From assembly GCA_002376845.1 (NCBI GenBank), contig DFOS01000028.1, positions 1-64,000 on the forward strand: a DNA stretch of 64,000 nt. Reading direction: 5' to 3'. Both the position numbers and the translations under genes were made by a program. Source of the DNA: Bdellovibrionaceae bacterium UBA3535 (GTDB lineage: Bacteria > Bdellovibrionota > Bdellovibrionia > Bdellovibrionales > UBA840). Positions 25,096-34,328 of the stretch are shown in pieces (position 1 is the stretch's first letter; every line of letters begins with the position of its first letter). A model generated the notes under the pieces. The model was given only the letters and a program-made list of their open reading frames with translations. It did no database searches and was not told the DNA's origin.

Positions 25096-26478
25096 TTAGT
25101 AGCGATAGTGCTCCGGCTTGAATGGCCCTGTCTCGCTAATTCCAAGATACTTGGATTGTTTGTCGCTTAGCTTAGTTAGCCGAACACCAATCTGCTCCAA
25201 GTGAAAGGCAGCCACTTTCTCATCCAATTCTTTTGGTAAGCGGTAAACTCCTATTTCCTTGTATGCATCGCGATTGGTATACAAATCAATCTGCGCCAAT
25301 ACTTGATTGGAAAAGGAATTGCTCATTACAAAAGATGGATGTCCTGTAGCACAACCAAGATTGACCAATCTACCCTCGGCAAGAACCAAAATCTTGTTGC
25401 CCGTCTTATTCACCATATGCTCGTCCACTTGTGGCTTGATATTGGTTTTTTGCGAATTTGCATTTAACCAAGCCATATCGATTTCATTGTCGAAATGCCC
25501 AATATTACAAACGATCGCACCATCGCGCATTTTTTCAAAATGCTCCGCTGTAATGATGTCGCAGCAGCCAGTGGCAGTTACAAATATGTCGGTTTTATCT
25601 ACCACTTCTTCCATACGGGCTACTTCAAAGCCTTCCATTGCCGCTTGCAAAGCGCAAATGGGATCAATCTCGGTTACAATCACGCGGCAACCATAAGCTT
25701 TAAGGGAATGGGCCGAGCCCTTACCTACATCGCCGTAACCCGCTACCACTGCCACTTTACCTGCTAGCATAACATCTGTGGCACGCTTGATACCGTCTGC
25801 CAATGACTCGCGGCAACCGTATAGGTTGTCAAATTTGGATTTCGTAACGGAATCGTTCACATTGATGGCGGGTATTTTTAGTTTCCCTTGCTTCAGCATT
25901 TTCTCTAAATTGTGTACACCAGTAGTAGTTTCCTCAGAAACTCCCAAAACTTGCTCCAACATCTTAGGATACTTTTCGTGCATAACATTGGTAAGATCGC
26001 CGCCATCATCTAGGATGATATCATAACCTTCTTCTCCCCATCCAAGAATGGTTTGATCAATGCACCATAAATATTCCTCTTCGCTCTCCCCTTTCCAAGC
26101 AAAAACAGGCACTCCTGTTGCCGCAATGGCACAGGCAGCATGGTCTTGGGTGGAAAATATATTACAAGATGACCAACGAACCTTAGCGCCAAGTGCCGTT
26201 AAGGTTTCAATCAATACCGCTGTTTGAATGGTCATATGCAAACAACCTGTGATCTTAGCACCTTTAAGCGGTTGGCTTTCTCCATATTCTCTACGAATCG
26301 CCATTAGGCCAGGCATTTCTTTTTCTGCAATTTCAATTTCTTTTCGGCCCCAGGTAGCTAGTTCTTCAAAGCGCTTTGGATCCTTCATTGCTTCGGGAGT
26401 AACACAATAGTCCACTTTTTTTGCTTGCTCCACAATCGTCGTAGCCATAGTACTTCCTTGGTTGTCGGTCGATAACAT
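25096..26478 (-). CDS. ahcY: Adenosylhomocysteinase
   Basis: The 460-residue enzyme hydrolyses S-adenosylhomocysteine to adenosine and homocysteine, keeping the methylation cycle running. GCLHMTIQTAVLIETL, SCNIFSTQDHAAC and NDSVTKSKFDNLYGCRESL are the substrate-site blocks. GYGDVGKGSA is the NAD+-binding loop, and the C-terminal KYLGISETGPFKPEHYRY is the family's closing tail. A Shine-Dalgarno AAGGAG precedes the ATG at 26478; a second start at 26448 (MATTIVEQ) also has a site. A strong terminator follows, so it is a single-gene unit. Confidence 0.97.
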   Translation of the reverse strand: MLSTDNQGSTMATTIVEQAKKVDYCVTPEAMKDPKRFEELATWGRKEIEIAEKEMPGLMAIRREYGESQPLKGAKITGCLHMTIQTAVLIETLTALGAKVRWSSCNIFSTQDHAACAIAATGVPVFAWKGESEEEYLWCIDQTILGWGEEGYDIILDDGGDLTNVMHEKYPKMLEQVLGVSEETTTGVHNLEKMLKQGKLKIPAINVNDSVTKSKFDNLYGCRESLADGIKRATDVMLAGKVAVVAGYGDVGKGSAHSLKAYGCRVIVTEIDPICALQAAMEGFEVARMEEVVDKTDIFVTATGCCDIITAEHFEKMRDGAIVCNIGHFDNEIDMAWLNANSQKTNIKPQVDEHMVNKTGNKILVLAEGRLVNLGCATGHPSFVMSNSFSNQVLAQIDLYTNRDAYKEIGVYRLPKELDEKVAAFHLEQIGVRLTKLSDKQSKYLGISETGPFKPEHYRY

Positions 26479-26588
26479 ATTCTCTCCTTTTGTAATAAAA
26501 GAAGGCTACGGTTTTCAATATTTAGAGTCAAGATAAGAGCTATCTGTGGTGGGCATTATCCGTACGTACTTGGAATCAACTTGCTAAA

Positions 26589-27056
26589 TTAATAGGATTT
26601 AAATTCTATCTTGGTGATTTCCAGCTCCTTTTCCCCTGCTGGTAGACGCACAAGAGCTATATCCCCTAGTTTTTTTCCGATTAAAGCCTTTGCAATGGGA
26701 GATTTCCATGAAATGCGCCCATTTTCTGGGTCAATCTCATCTTCTCCCACTATCATATAGCTCTTTTCTCCCTCTTCATCCTCCACGGTCACCGTCGCCG
26801 AAAAAACCACTCGGTCTTGCCTGGCCGTCTCGGGCTGCACCACTTCCGCATCTTCAATGCGTTTTTTTAAATAATGAATGCGGCGATCGATTTCTCTTAA
26901 GCGCTTTTTTCCATAAATATAATCGCCGTTTTCACTGCGATCGCCATTACTGGCAGCCCAGGCAATGGTTTCTACCAATTTTGGCCGCTCTTTTTGTAAG
27001 AGGTCTTGCATTTCTTGCTTGAGACTTAAATAGCCTTTTTGCGTAATATAATTCAT
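26589..27056 (-). CDS. greB: Transcription elongation factor GreB
   Basis: The 155-residue protein has the Gre coiled coil with NGDRSENGDYIYGKKRLREI, in which the acidic DRSEN tip enters the RNA polymerase channel. GDYIYGKKRLREIDRR is characteristic of GreB rather than GreA. A C-terminal FKBP-like domain follows (SPIAKALIGKKLGDIALV). Gre factors restart backtracked polymerase by promoting RNA cleavage. Its ATG overlaps the TGA of the YkvA-type gene. A separate greA lies at 36752, so both types are present. Confidence 0.95.
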   Translation of the reverse strand: MNYITQKGYLSLKQEMQDLLQKERPKLVETIAWAASNGDRSENGDYIYGKKRLREIDRRIHYLKKRIEDAEVVQPETARQDRVVFSATVTVEDEEGEKSYMIVGEDEIDPENGRISWKSPIAKALIGKKLGDIALVRLPAGEKELEITKIEFKSY

Positions 27057-27391
27057 GTTTTGGTTCTAAAATCCTGCGCATGTTTTGCCAAGTATTTAAA
27101 GACAAAGGTAACCAAAGCAAAATCATCTGCAAAGCCAAGAATCGGCGTAATGTCTGGCACTACGTCTAAGGGGTTGATAAAATAGATGAGTGTACCGATG
27201 ATAATGGCCTTGTGTTTTGTAGAAACCTTGCCGCTAGTAAGGTAATCATAAAGGCTTTCTAGCTCGTTGATAAAGGCAATGCGCGAGCGATTCTTCTCTT
27301 TATATTTATGGAAGTCTTTGTCGACCTTCTCTTTGGCACCTTTTGCGCTACCAATTTTTTCCAATTCTTCTAAACTTGGTTTTTTTGACAT
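27053..27391 (-). CDS. YkvA/DUF1232 family protein
   Basis: This 112-residue protein contains the DUF1232 core IIIGTLIYFINPLDVVPDITPILGF split by a short loop, with the conserved NPLDxxPD and GFxDD (GFADDFALV). Members are small membrane-associated proteins of unknown role. The N-terminal third is charged and helical. It is directly followed by greB through an ATGA overlap, so the two are cotranslated, although no functional link is known. Confidence 0.85.
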   Translation of the reverse strand: MSKKPSLEELEKIGSAKGAKEKVDKDFHKYKEKNRSRIAFINELESLYDYLTSGKVSTKHKAIIIGTLIYFINPLDVVPDITPILGFADDFALVTFVFKYLAKHAQDFRTKT

Positions 27392-27437
27392 AGTAAGACT
27401 ATCCTCACTTCATATACTTGTGTTGGCAAGCCACTTT

Positions 27438-28769
27438 TTAAACCTTCAGCCTTAGGATGCGGTAGAAATTGCGTATGCGATCCACATAAATCAAGGGTTC
27501 ATTGCCATTGGCATAGCCGTATTTAAGTTCTTTAAAAAAATCCGGTTCACTCAACCTAGGCAAATATTTTTTTAAATTTCGCCACGTGATTTTCACACCT
27601 TTGTCCTCAAGATAGCGAATCAAATCTAAAATATGACCTGGTCCAACATTGTATGATGCCAATGTTAGCCAAAGTAAATCCTCACCTTGCGCGTATTTTT
27701 CCAAACGAGTCTTGATTTTTAAAAAATACCGAGTACCGCCGTCAATGGACTGCTTGGGATCCAAACGATTGCTAACCCCTAGTTCTTTGGCCGTTCTTTG
27801 GGTTAGCATCATCAATCCCCGCACTCCCGTCGGACTCACCGCTGCATTATTCCAATGGGATTCTTGATAACTCAAAGCCGCCAACAAGCGCCAATCCATA
27901 TCATATTTTTTCGCAATTCTTTGAAATTGTTTTTTCCAGCGCGGCAAACGGGAACGAATGCGTCTTTCAAAAACCTTATTATCGTAATAATCAAAATCCT
28001 CTGCAATGGCGCCAAAATAGCGCTCCCGAATTTCTTGTACTTTGGATTGATGCTCATCGATCCAGCGATTTAGTAGTCGCTGCAGATGGTAGTCCTTTTT
28101 ATTTACATACCAATGCAAACCCTCTAGTGGGCTAAGAGCAAAGGTGGCTTGCAACTCTGGATATAGTCGCTGCTGTAGAGCTAGAATGTGGGAGTCCACC
28201 ACGGTACAATCACTCTCCTTACGATAGACATGATACAAAGCTTGTTCCGAATTTTCCACGGTGGTTTGCCACTGTATTTCAGGCATGATTTCTTGTAGGC
28301 GCTTTAGGCTTAGCTCGTAGGAGGAATCTTCCACCACAGTCAAATCAATATTCTTTAAATCTTTTCGAGTACTCGCCTTTTTACCAAAACGATGACATAC
28401 CACCTCTTGCCGAATCAAATGGTAGGGATTGCTATAGCGAAATTTCTTTTTTCGATCCTCTGTAAGGGCCAGACCTGCGGCCAAGACGCTATACCTATTT
28501 TGCTGGAGCTCCTCAAAGCCTTCTTGCGTGCTTGGAACCAATTTTATTTTTAATTTTAAATCATGATCTTTAGAAAATTCTTTGATCAAGTCATACTCAA
28601 ATCCACGCCACTGCTCCGCTCGATCAAAAAAATAGGTACTCAAAGAGTTGCGAGTTATCAAAACCAGATCGTGTTCTTTTAAATCTTCAAGATAGGAAGA
28701 TTCGCTCTGATAGAGATTGCAGGAGCATAGGCAAAGAAAGCCTAGAGCCAGTATAGATTTAAGCCTCAT
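27438..28769 (-). CDS. mltF: Membrane-bound lytic transglycosylase F-like lipoprotein
   Basis: The 443-residue protein starts with a lipoprotein signal (LGFLCLCSC). A family-3 solute-binding domain follows (VLITRNSLSTYFFD... to about 250), then an SLT domain (about 285-420: ALSYQESHWNNAAVSPTGVRG with the catalytic Glu, and GLMMLTQRTAKELG). This two-domain plan is that of MltF, which cleaves peptidoglycan and releases 1,6-anhydromuropeptides; the binding domain senses muropeptides. Length is close to the E. coli enzyme. It begins 4 nt after a pilin-like gene, so it may open the wall for a pilus-type structure. Confidence 0.92.
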   Translation of the reverse strand: MRLKSILALGFLCLCSCNLYQSESSYLEDLKEHDLVLITRNSLSTYFFDRAEQWRGFEYDLIKEFSKDHDLKLKIKLVPSTQEGFEELQQNRYSVLAAGLALTEDRKKKFRYSNPYHLIRQEVVCHRFGKKASTRKDLKNIDLTVVEDSSYELSLKRLQEIMPEIQWQTTVENSEQALYHVYRKESDCTVVDSHILALQQRLYPELQATFALSPLEGLHWYVNKKDYHLQRLLNRWIDEHQSKVQEIRERYFGAIAEDFDYYDNKVFERRIRSRLPRWKKQFQRIAKKYDMDWRLLAALSYQESHWNNAAVSPTGVRGLMMLTQRTAKELGVSNRLDPKQSIDGGTRYFLKIKTRLEKYAQGEDLLWLTLASYNVGPGHILDLIRYLEDKGVKITWRNLKKYLPRLSEPDFFKELKYGYANGNEPLIYVDRIRNFYRILRLKV

Positions 28770-28773
28770 AGGC

Positions 28774-29784
28774 TTAGCGTACTATAAAGAAATTCTGTTG
28801 TGCAGGAGAAACTGCCGTTAATGCATCGTTAGCCAAATCCGTACCATCGGTCATGCTATCTGTAGTCATGCCCGTGCACACACCTTCTGCATTGTCTGCG
28901 CAAGTCGAACACATATCGGTATTGTTAACTTCACTTGGCAAGAAATTGTCCTCTCCTTGATTCCAACGAAAAGCCAGAGTTTGCGATTCATTGCAACCCA
29001 CATAAGATGGCGGCACAGGCACAGGCTCTGCCATCCCATCATCCGCTGGGCGGCATCCACTTACCATCGGATTGCGCTTGCAAAAAACGGCCTTTTTATC
29101 TTCCTCTGCAGGAGGGTAATCCGCACTTAGGTATTCAAAACCTTCTGCACCCAATACCCGGTTGGGAACATAGGTAACATCAGACATGTCATCAGCTGCC
29201 CAAGCCCGATCGCTTTTTGTAAATACTTGCAAAAGGCTGGGTTTATTGAGAGCTCTTGTTTGCGCCTGCGCTAGCATTTCCATGGTCTTTAAGTTTGGAT
29301 TCGAATCATCGTAGAAAGCATGTAATTTTCCAAGCCAAGCTTTGGCCCACGCCGGCCGCTTGTCCGTTTTTCTCACATAATAAGTTTCTTGCAAACCCGG
29401 TACACTGTCATAAGCATTGCTAGCAAAAATCGTGGTACAATAGGTCTCCTGCGCATCCTCTCGCTCCACACAGATCTCTTGTGCAGCTCCGCCGCAGATC
29501 CATATTCCTGAGCCAGCAGGAACCTCTACTGGTGCAGCACCGCCGTCGCAGTTTTCACCATTATCATTGGCCGCCATGCCCTGATCGTAGGCCTTTCTGG
29601 CAGCCGCCGCCACCCTCTCGGTGACATTAATCATCTGATAGGCCTCTTTAATACGGGCGTGGTACTTGGCCTGATTGACGGTGTAGATATAAAAGGAGGA
29701 AAGCAGCGTAGTAATCGCCAAGGAGATCATCATCACCCCTAATATGGCCATACTACCTTCTTGACTTCGCAATAGTTTTAACAT
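28774..29784 (-). CDS. Pilus-assembly-like protein (PilX/TadG N-terminus)
   Basis: The 336-residue protein starts LRSQEGSMAILGVMMISLAI, a basic stretch, Gly-Ser and one long hydrophobic helix, as in PilX- or Tad-type minor pilins. The remainder is extracytoplasmic, with paired cysteines in two clusters: about residues 80-115 and a CSTCADNAEGVC group near the end. I chose the ATG at 29784 because GGAGG stands 4 nt upstream. It lies between a prepilin gene and mltF on one strand. Assignment to a pilus system rests on the N-terminus and the neighbours. Confidence 0.65.
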   Translation of the reverse strand: MLKLLRSQEGSMAILGVMMISLAITTLLSSFYIYTVNQAKYHARIKEAYQMINVTERVAAAARKAYDQGMAANDNGENCDGGAAPVEVPAGSGIWICGGAAQEICVEREDAQETYCTTIFASNAYDSVPGLQETYYVRKTDKRPAWAKAWLGKLHAFYDDSNPNLKTMEMLAQAQTRALNKPSLLQVFTKSDRAWAADDMSDVTYVPNRVLGAEGFEYLSADYPPAEEDKKAVFCKRNPMVSGCRPADDGMAEPVPVPPSYVGCNESQTLAFRWNQGEDNFLPSEVNNTDMCSTCADNAEGVCTGMTTDSMTDGTDLANDALTAVSPAQQNFFIVR

Positions 29785-29863
29785 TTTTCCTCCACTCCCC
29801 ATTTTACCATAAAGTATAGAAAATCAACATTATTTGTGATTTTATGACTCATATTGAAACACA

Positions 29864-30739
29864 TTATAAATCCAATGTTGGCGGCACAAAGCGAAAGTAA
29901 TAAATCCCGCCGTGGGCGCTTAAAGGGTTTCCATTTTCATCATCATCCAAAGCCCGATTGTTTCGAAAGGTAACATTAAAATCGTAACGGATATCAAACC
30001 AGCCCGCATCATTGGGTGCCGCCGCGCAAGGATCATTGGGCGAACACCACATCCACTCCAGGGGCTGTGAGGAGCGATGATACCTTGTGGTAATAATAAA
30101 ATCTGCCGACTCGGTTCGAACATTTGGCCCAGTGCCTGCCGAACGAAGGTTGCCAATATCATACTGCACGACCTTGTCATAAAACAAATCATCAAAACCC
30201 GGATTTGGTGTAAGGCCATCTGGCGTAAACATATCAAAGAATACAATACCCTGCCCAAACTCGTCCCGATCCTGCGAAGGCAGAATCATGGACACTTGGG
30301 TTTGCAGCAGCTCCTGCTCGTTAGGGTCTCCTGGAATGCCATTGCCCCACTCACGTTGAAAGGTGCTTAGCAAGCGCCAGCGAGTACTGCCGCTAATGTT
30401 TGCTGGATCAGGGGCGGCCCCCATGGCCGGTGCTGTGGTGGTGGTATGAGGAACTAAAAAAGAGGCCCCAGTAGCGGCTAGATCGTCCAAATCTATGGCC
30501 TGCATATACGAGGACTTAGTATGATAGGACAACCACAAGGCGTTTTCTTGCGCCTCATTCATCTCCACCATTATAACAAATTGCTCGACTGCATAGATAT
30601 AAATGCTCGCAATGGCCATGCTAACAATGAGCGAGATGCCAGAGGCTATCACGATTTCAATGAGCGTCACGGCATGATTGTTTCTAAGTGGTTTTAATAT
30701 ATTGTAGACGAAGCTGTCTTCGTCTTTGAGCCTCTTCAT
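29864..30739 (-). CDS. Type IV prepilin-like protein
   Basis: The 291-residue protein carries a class III prepilin signal: a basic leader (LKPLRNNHA), then VTLIEIVIASGISLIVSMAI. The residue before the cleavage site is Ala rather than the usual Gly. Glu5 of the mature helix is kept. The ~240-residue body is typical of PilW-like minor pilins. ATG 30739 has AAAAGG upstream; a TTG at 30769 is the alternative. The gene overlaps the thioesterase gene's 3' end by 56 nt and is followed by another pilin-like gene. Confidence 0.8.
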   Translation of the reverse strand: MKRLKDEDSFVYNILKPLRNNHAVTLIEIVIASGISLIVSMAIASIYIYAVEQFVIMVEMNEAQENALWLSYHTKSSYMQAIDLDDLAATGASFLVPHTTTTAPAMGAAPDPANISGSTRWRLLSTFQREWGNGIPGDPNEQELLQTQVSMILPSQDRDEFGQGIVFFDMFTPDGLTPNPGFDDLFYDKVVQYDIGNLRSAGTGPNVRTESADFIITTRYHRSSQPLEWMWCSPNDPCAAAPNDAGWFDIRYDFNVTFRNNRALDDDENGNPLSAHGGIYYFRFVPPTLDL

Positions 30740-31160
30740 AGCGCCTTTTCTCTTCCTGTGTTTCTGCAATTATTTTCGGCACTTCGCGCTTCTTACTTAA
30801 GTCATCCAGAGCAACAAATGTAAGATAAGCCGTAGCAGTATGAAGATTCTGTCCCGAAATGGGATTTTCGGCATCCACCCTAACCCCAATTTCCATGGAA
30901 GAACGAAAAGCACGGTTGACACTAGCAAATAGATTTACCACCCAGCCTTTTTTTACTGGAGCGACAAAATTGAGAGCATCAATGGAGGCGGTAACTACTT
31001 GGCACCCGGCGTGGCGCTGAGCTGCGATGGCAGCACATATATCTATCCAAGACATAATAACGCCCCCGAATGCTGTATCGAGGGCGTTGGTGTGAGTAGG
31101 CAGTAGCAGTTCGGTCATTCGTACTTGCGATTCACGAACCGCCTTTGCCGATGGACTCAT
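30684..31160 (-). CDS. YciA-type acyl-CoA thioesterase
   Basis: The 158-residue hot-dog-fold protein has the acyl-CoA thioesterase pattern: LLPTHTNALDTAFGGVIMSW, then AAQRHAGCQVVTASIDALNF and NFVAPVKKGWVVNLFASV. The catalytic Asn-Ala-x-x-x-x-Gly-Gly stretch (NALDTAFGG) is intact. Members hydrolyse short- to long-chain acyl-CoAs in the cytoplasm. The C-terminal tail is highly charged (EEKRRYEEAQRRRQLRLQ). It sits between a small LuxR-type regulator (5-nt gap) and a prepilin gene, whose start lies within its coding sequence. Confidence 0.9.
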   Translation of the reverse strand: MSPSAKAVRESQVRMTELLLPTHTNALDTAFGGVIMSWIDICAAIAAQRHAGCQVVTASIDALNFVAPVKKGWVVNLFASVNRAFRSSMEIGVRVDAENPISGQNLHTATAYLTFVALDDLSKKREVPKIIAETQEEKRRYEEAQRRRQLRLQYIKTT

Positions 31161-31165
31161 AGAAT

Positions 31166-31579
31166 TTAGAATCCAGAACTACCTAAATCAGAACCTGGTT
31201 CGCGGTCTGTAGGAATGCGACCTAAGTTACCCGCACCGCTGCTTAAGCTAGGCTCTTCCTCGCTTACAGTGGAATGAAAACCCTGATTGTTATTGTTGAT
31301 CGTTGAGCTGCCAGCAGGAATGGAATTGTTCGTAGTATTGCTAGACTCTTGCGTATTGTTTTCCACAAAGCTCTGGTAAGGCATGCACCATACAATCAAC
31401 TGAGCACGTGATTTCACACTCATTTTTTTGTAAATATTGGTTAGGTGAAACTTTACCGTTTTTTCGGTTACGAATAATTGGTTTGCAACTTCCTTGTTGG
31501 ACAAACCCTTCACAACTAATTCTGCTACTTCGGCTTCTCTATTAGACAAACCTTTTTGAGTGAGGATTTCTCTGAGCAT
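31166..31579 (-). CDS. Stand-alone LuxR-type HTH regulator with disordered tail
   Basis: Residues 1 to about 65 are a LuxR/GerE helix-turn-helix: LSNREAEVAELVVKGLSNKE, then VTEKTVKFHLTNIYKKM. No receiver or autoinducer domain precedes it. The remaining ~70 residues are low-complexity Asn, Ser, Gly and Glu. ATG 31579 has GGAGGG 7 nt upstream. The usual order is sensor first and HTH last, so an N-terminal HTH with a disordered tail is uncommon. It is the first gene of a run with a thioesterase, two pilin-like genes and mltF, and may regulate them. Confidence 0.8.
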   Translation of the reverse strand: MLREILTQKGLSNREAEVAELVVKGLSNKEVANQLFVTEKTVKFHLTNIYKKMSVKSRAQLIVWCMPYQSFVENNTQESSNTTNNSIPAGSSTINNNNQGFHSTVSEEEPSLSSGAGNLGRIPTDREPGSDLGSSGF

Positions 31580-31636
31580 CCTTGCTCCCTCCATTTTGGT
31601 TATTGGTTTATAGTACTAAGGGATATGTTCCCATCT

Positions 31637-31663
31637 AAAAGTCTTACAGATGCTAGGACTTTT
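31637..31663. promoter_or_regulatory. Inverted repeat upstream of the LuxR-type gene
   Basis: AAAAGTC and GACTTTT form 7-nt arms 13 nt apart, about 60 nt upstream of the regulator's start. It could be an operator or a hairpin in the leader. There is no direct evidence for either. Confidence 0.3.
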
Positions 31664-31805
31664 CGCAAGCCAGACTTTTTTCTTTCTTAAAAAAACTGGA
31701 CTCATTATTGCTGTATAGGAAATTATAAAGCATAGAGAAGCTTACTTATACTTAAAATAAAAAACTATTATGTTACTTGCTGCCATTGGCATTTGTTTTC
31801 TTGAA

Positions 31806-34292
31806 TTAATTAAGGCTTAGCTTTTTCTCATGCAGCCAATTTAATGCATCCATAGGACTCATCTGATTTAGGTCCACATTGGCGAGCTCCTCCACCAGCG
31901 GATGCGGAGTATCTTCTACGTTTTCAACCAAATCAAGGCTCGCTGAGGAAAATAGATCCATTTGCGTTTGGCTAGGACTTTGTTTTTCTAAGTCTTGCAA
32001 AATGCTCTTTGCCCTATCTACTACCGACTTTGGCATTCCTGCCAAGTCTGCCACATGAACGCCGTAAGATTTGCCGGCTGCGCCTTTTTTGATTTTATAA
32101 AGAAAGCGCAAGCGCCCTTTGGATTCCGCTATGGACATATGATAGTTATGCACATTTTCGTATTTTGCCTGCATCTTGGTTAATTCATGATAATGAGTTG
32201 AAAACAAGACAAAGCCTTGCCGATCTTCCGCAAGCTTTTCCAAGATGGCTTGCGCCAGACTCATTCCATCGTAAGTACTAGTCCCCCTACCCACTTCATC
32301 CATGATGATTAAAGAATTTCGACTTTTGTGGCGAAATATATGTGAGCAATCCCGCATTTCCACCATGAAAGTCGACAAGCCCTCACTGGCATCATCGCTC
32401 GCCCCAATCCGAGTAAAAATACGATCAATGATGGGCATTTTTGCCGTTTTGGCCGGAACGTAGGAGCCCATTTGCGCCAAGATGCTTGCAATGGCAACTT
32501 GCCGCATAAATGTGGACTTACCAGCCATATTCGGCCCGGTTAACAAATGTATATGACCGCTATTCATATCTATGTCGTTGGCAACAAAAGGATTGGACAA
32601 TAGTTTCTCCACTACCGGGTGGCGCAATCCCTCCAACTGATAGGCATCAGAAAAAATCGGCGGGCTCCATCGATTCTCAACAGCTAAGAGTGCCAATGCA
32701 GCAGTAAAGTCAATCTCGGCCCATTGCTGCGCCAAAGCCAGTATCCATGCCGCATTCTTTAAGACCTTCTCTCTTAATTCTTGAAATACGCCTGTCTCCA
32801 ACTCAAAGCGCTTGGCTTTTGCCTTTAAAATTTTCTCTTCCAATTCTTGCAAGCTTGAGAAAGTGTAGCGTTCAGCATTGGTAAGGGTTTGCTTTCTTTG
32901 ATAGTGTTTTGGAACTTTAGCTTTGTGGGTATTGGTCACCTCCGCATAGTAACCAAATACATTATTGTGCTTTATCTTCAAAGATGGAATGTCACTTTTT
33001 TGCCGTTCCTCTTCTTGTAGTGTGGCAAGTTGCCCCTCTACTTCTTCGGTTAGCTCGATCCATTCATCTAGGGAGGAGCGGTAGCCCTTTTTGATAAAGT
33101 AATCTTTATTAAGGCTAGTGGGTGCCGTATCCTTAAGAGCTGAGTGGATTTCTTGAACTAAGGAGTCGCAGGCTTTTACCGCATCCACATCATAACGAAA
33201 AAAATCCGTCATCGCACAAAGCTCCAGTCCTGCCTCCAAAGACAAGGCTAAAGACTGCAGATCACGCGGACTTGAATTGGGATGGGATATCTTACCCAAA
33301 CGTCTCTCTACATCCCCCAAATGCGATAATTTTTCACGAACGGCTTTTACACCTGGGCTTTGCGATCCCGGATGAAAGTGATCCACCCAAAAGCGCACTT
33401 TATTTTGTCGTAATAAAATTTCTTTTACATCCAAAAGTGGAAATAGCATGGACTTCTTCCACAACCTAGAGCCGGCGGAAGTTTTACAGCGATTCAAGTG
33501 TTGGAAAAAAGAGTTCTTCTTTTCTCCATTGTAACTTTCTAACAACTCCAGATGCTGGATAACAGCGGCGTCAATTTGCAAATGGGCATGCCAGCGCCGT
33601 TTTTCTAAGGGCTGTATGGTAGATAAGATTCCATCCCCTTGCATATTTACCGCGTATTTTTTCAAACGCAAAAATGCTGCGGGCATATCATCTTGCTCTT
33701 CCACTAGATCGAAGGCAGTTACCAATGGTCCGCCTACTTGCTTTTTATTGGCTAAATACTCTTGCTTTTGCGCATCCGATAAAACCAACTCGCTGGGCTG
33801 CAATATTCGTAAAACCTCTGCCACCTGCATTTTTTCACTTCGATCATAATAAAAGGCTTCTCCCGTGCTTGCTTCTAAAAAAGCGATCGTGCTTTCATCG
33901 TAGGAACACAAATAATTGGCTTTACTAGCATCCAAGGTTTCTGGGTCATAGACCATTCCTGGACTCAAGATTCTTGTTACGCCTCTTTTCACAATGCCTT
34001 TTGCTTGTTTTGGGTCTTCCAATTGGTCACAAATGGCGACTTTAAATCCTTCCGACAAAAGCTTGTTGATTGGCCCAGCAACGGAGTGATGAGGTACGCC
34101 GCACATCTTGGTGTTGTCCTCTGCCTTTCGATTTCTAACGGTTAGGGCAATCCCCAAAATGGGGGCAGCAGTAATGGCGTCCTGATCAAATAGCTCATAA
34201 AAATCGCCCATTCGAAAAAACAGAATTTTATCGGGATGTAGCGTTTTTTGCTCTTGGTATTGAGCCATTAATGGCGTGAGTTTTTTTACCAT
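31806..34292 (-). CDS. mutS: DNA mismatch repair ATPase MutS
   Basis: The 828-residue protein starts with the mismatch-binding domain, where KILFFRMGDFYELFDQDA contains the Phe-x-Glu wedge (FYE). The ATPase core carries Walker A TGPNMAGKSTFMRQ, then DEVGRGTSTYDG and STHYHEL. Size is a little shorter than the E. coli protein (853). MutS recognises mismatches and recruits MutL. The C-terminal 28 residues (NQMSPMDALNWLHEKK) match the usual tail helix. A perfect -35 TTGACA lies upstream, and there is no Shine-Dalgarno. Confidence 0.97.
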   Translation of the reverse strand: MVKKLTPLMAQYQEQKTLHPDKILFFRMGDFYELFDQDAITAAPILGIALTVRNRKAEDNTKMCGVPHHSVAGPINKLLSEGFKVAICDQLEDPKQAKGIVKRGVTRILSPGMVYDPETLDASKANYLCSYDESTIAFLEASTGEAFYYDRSEKMQVAEVLRILQPSELVLSDAQKQEYLANKKQVGGPLVTAFDLVEEQDDMPAAFLRLKKYAVNMQGDGILSTIQPLEKRRWHAHLQIDAAVIQHLELLESYNGEKKNSFFQHLNRCKTSAGSRLWKKSMLFPLLDVKEILLRQNKVRFWVDHFHPGSQSPGVKAVREKLSHLGDVERRLGKISHPNSSPRDLQSLALSLEAGLELCAMTDFFRYDVDAVKACDSLVQEIHSALKDTAPTSLNKDYFIKKGYRSSLDEWIELTEEVEGQLATLQEEERQKSDIPSLKIKHNNVFGYYAEVTNTHKAKVPKHYQRKQTLTNAERYTFSSLQELEEKILKAKAKRFELETGVFQELREKVLKNAAWILALAQQWAEIDFTAALALLAVENRWSPPIFSDAYQLEGLRHPVVEKLLSNPFVANDIDMNSGHIHLLTGPNMAGKSTFMRQVAIASILAQMGSYVPAKTAKMPIIDRIFTRIGASDDASEGLSTFMVEMRDCSHIFRHKSRNSLIIMDEVGRGTSTYDGMSLAQAILEKLAEDRQGFVLFSTHYHELTKMQAKYENVHNYHMSIAESKGRLRFLYKIKKGAAGKSYGVHVADLAGMPKSVVDRAKSILQDLEKQSPSQTQMDLFSSASLDLVENVEDTPHPLVEELANVDLNQMSPMDALNWLHEKKLSLN

Positions 34293-34298
34293 AAAATA

Positions 34299-34327
34299 GT
34301 GGTAGGAGAAGGCATCTGGAATGTCAA
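34299..34327 (-). promoter_or_regulatory. mutS promoter candidate
   Basis: On the minus strand a perfect TTGACA (34322-34327) and 17 nt lead to TACCAC (34299-34304), 6 nt before the mutS ATG. The -10 box is weak, but the spacing fits and no Shine-Dalgarno is present, so the message may be leaderless. Confidence 0.4.
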
Positions 34328-34328
34328 T

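Noticed and set aside
26479..26588. SAH riboswitch upstream of ahcY
   Set aside because: I found no recognisable conserved SAH-riboswitch core in this ~110-nt region.
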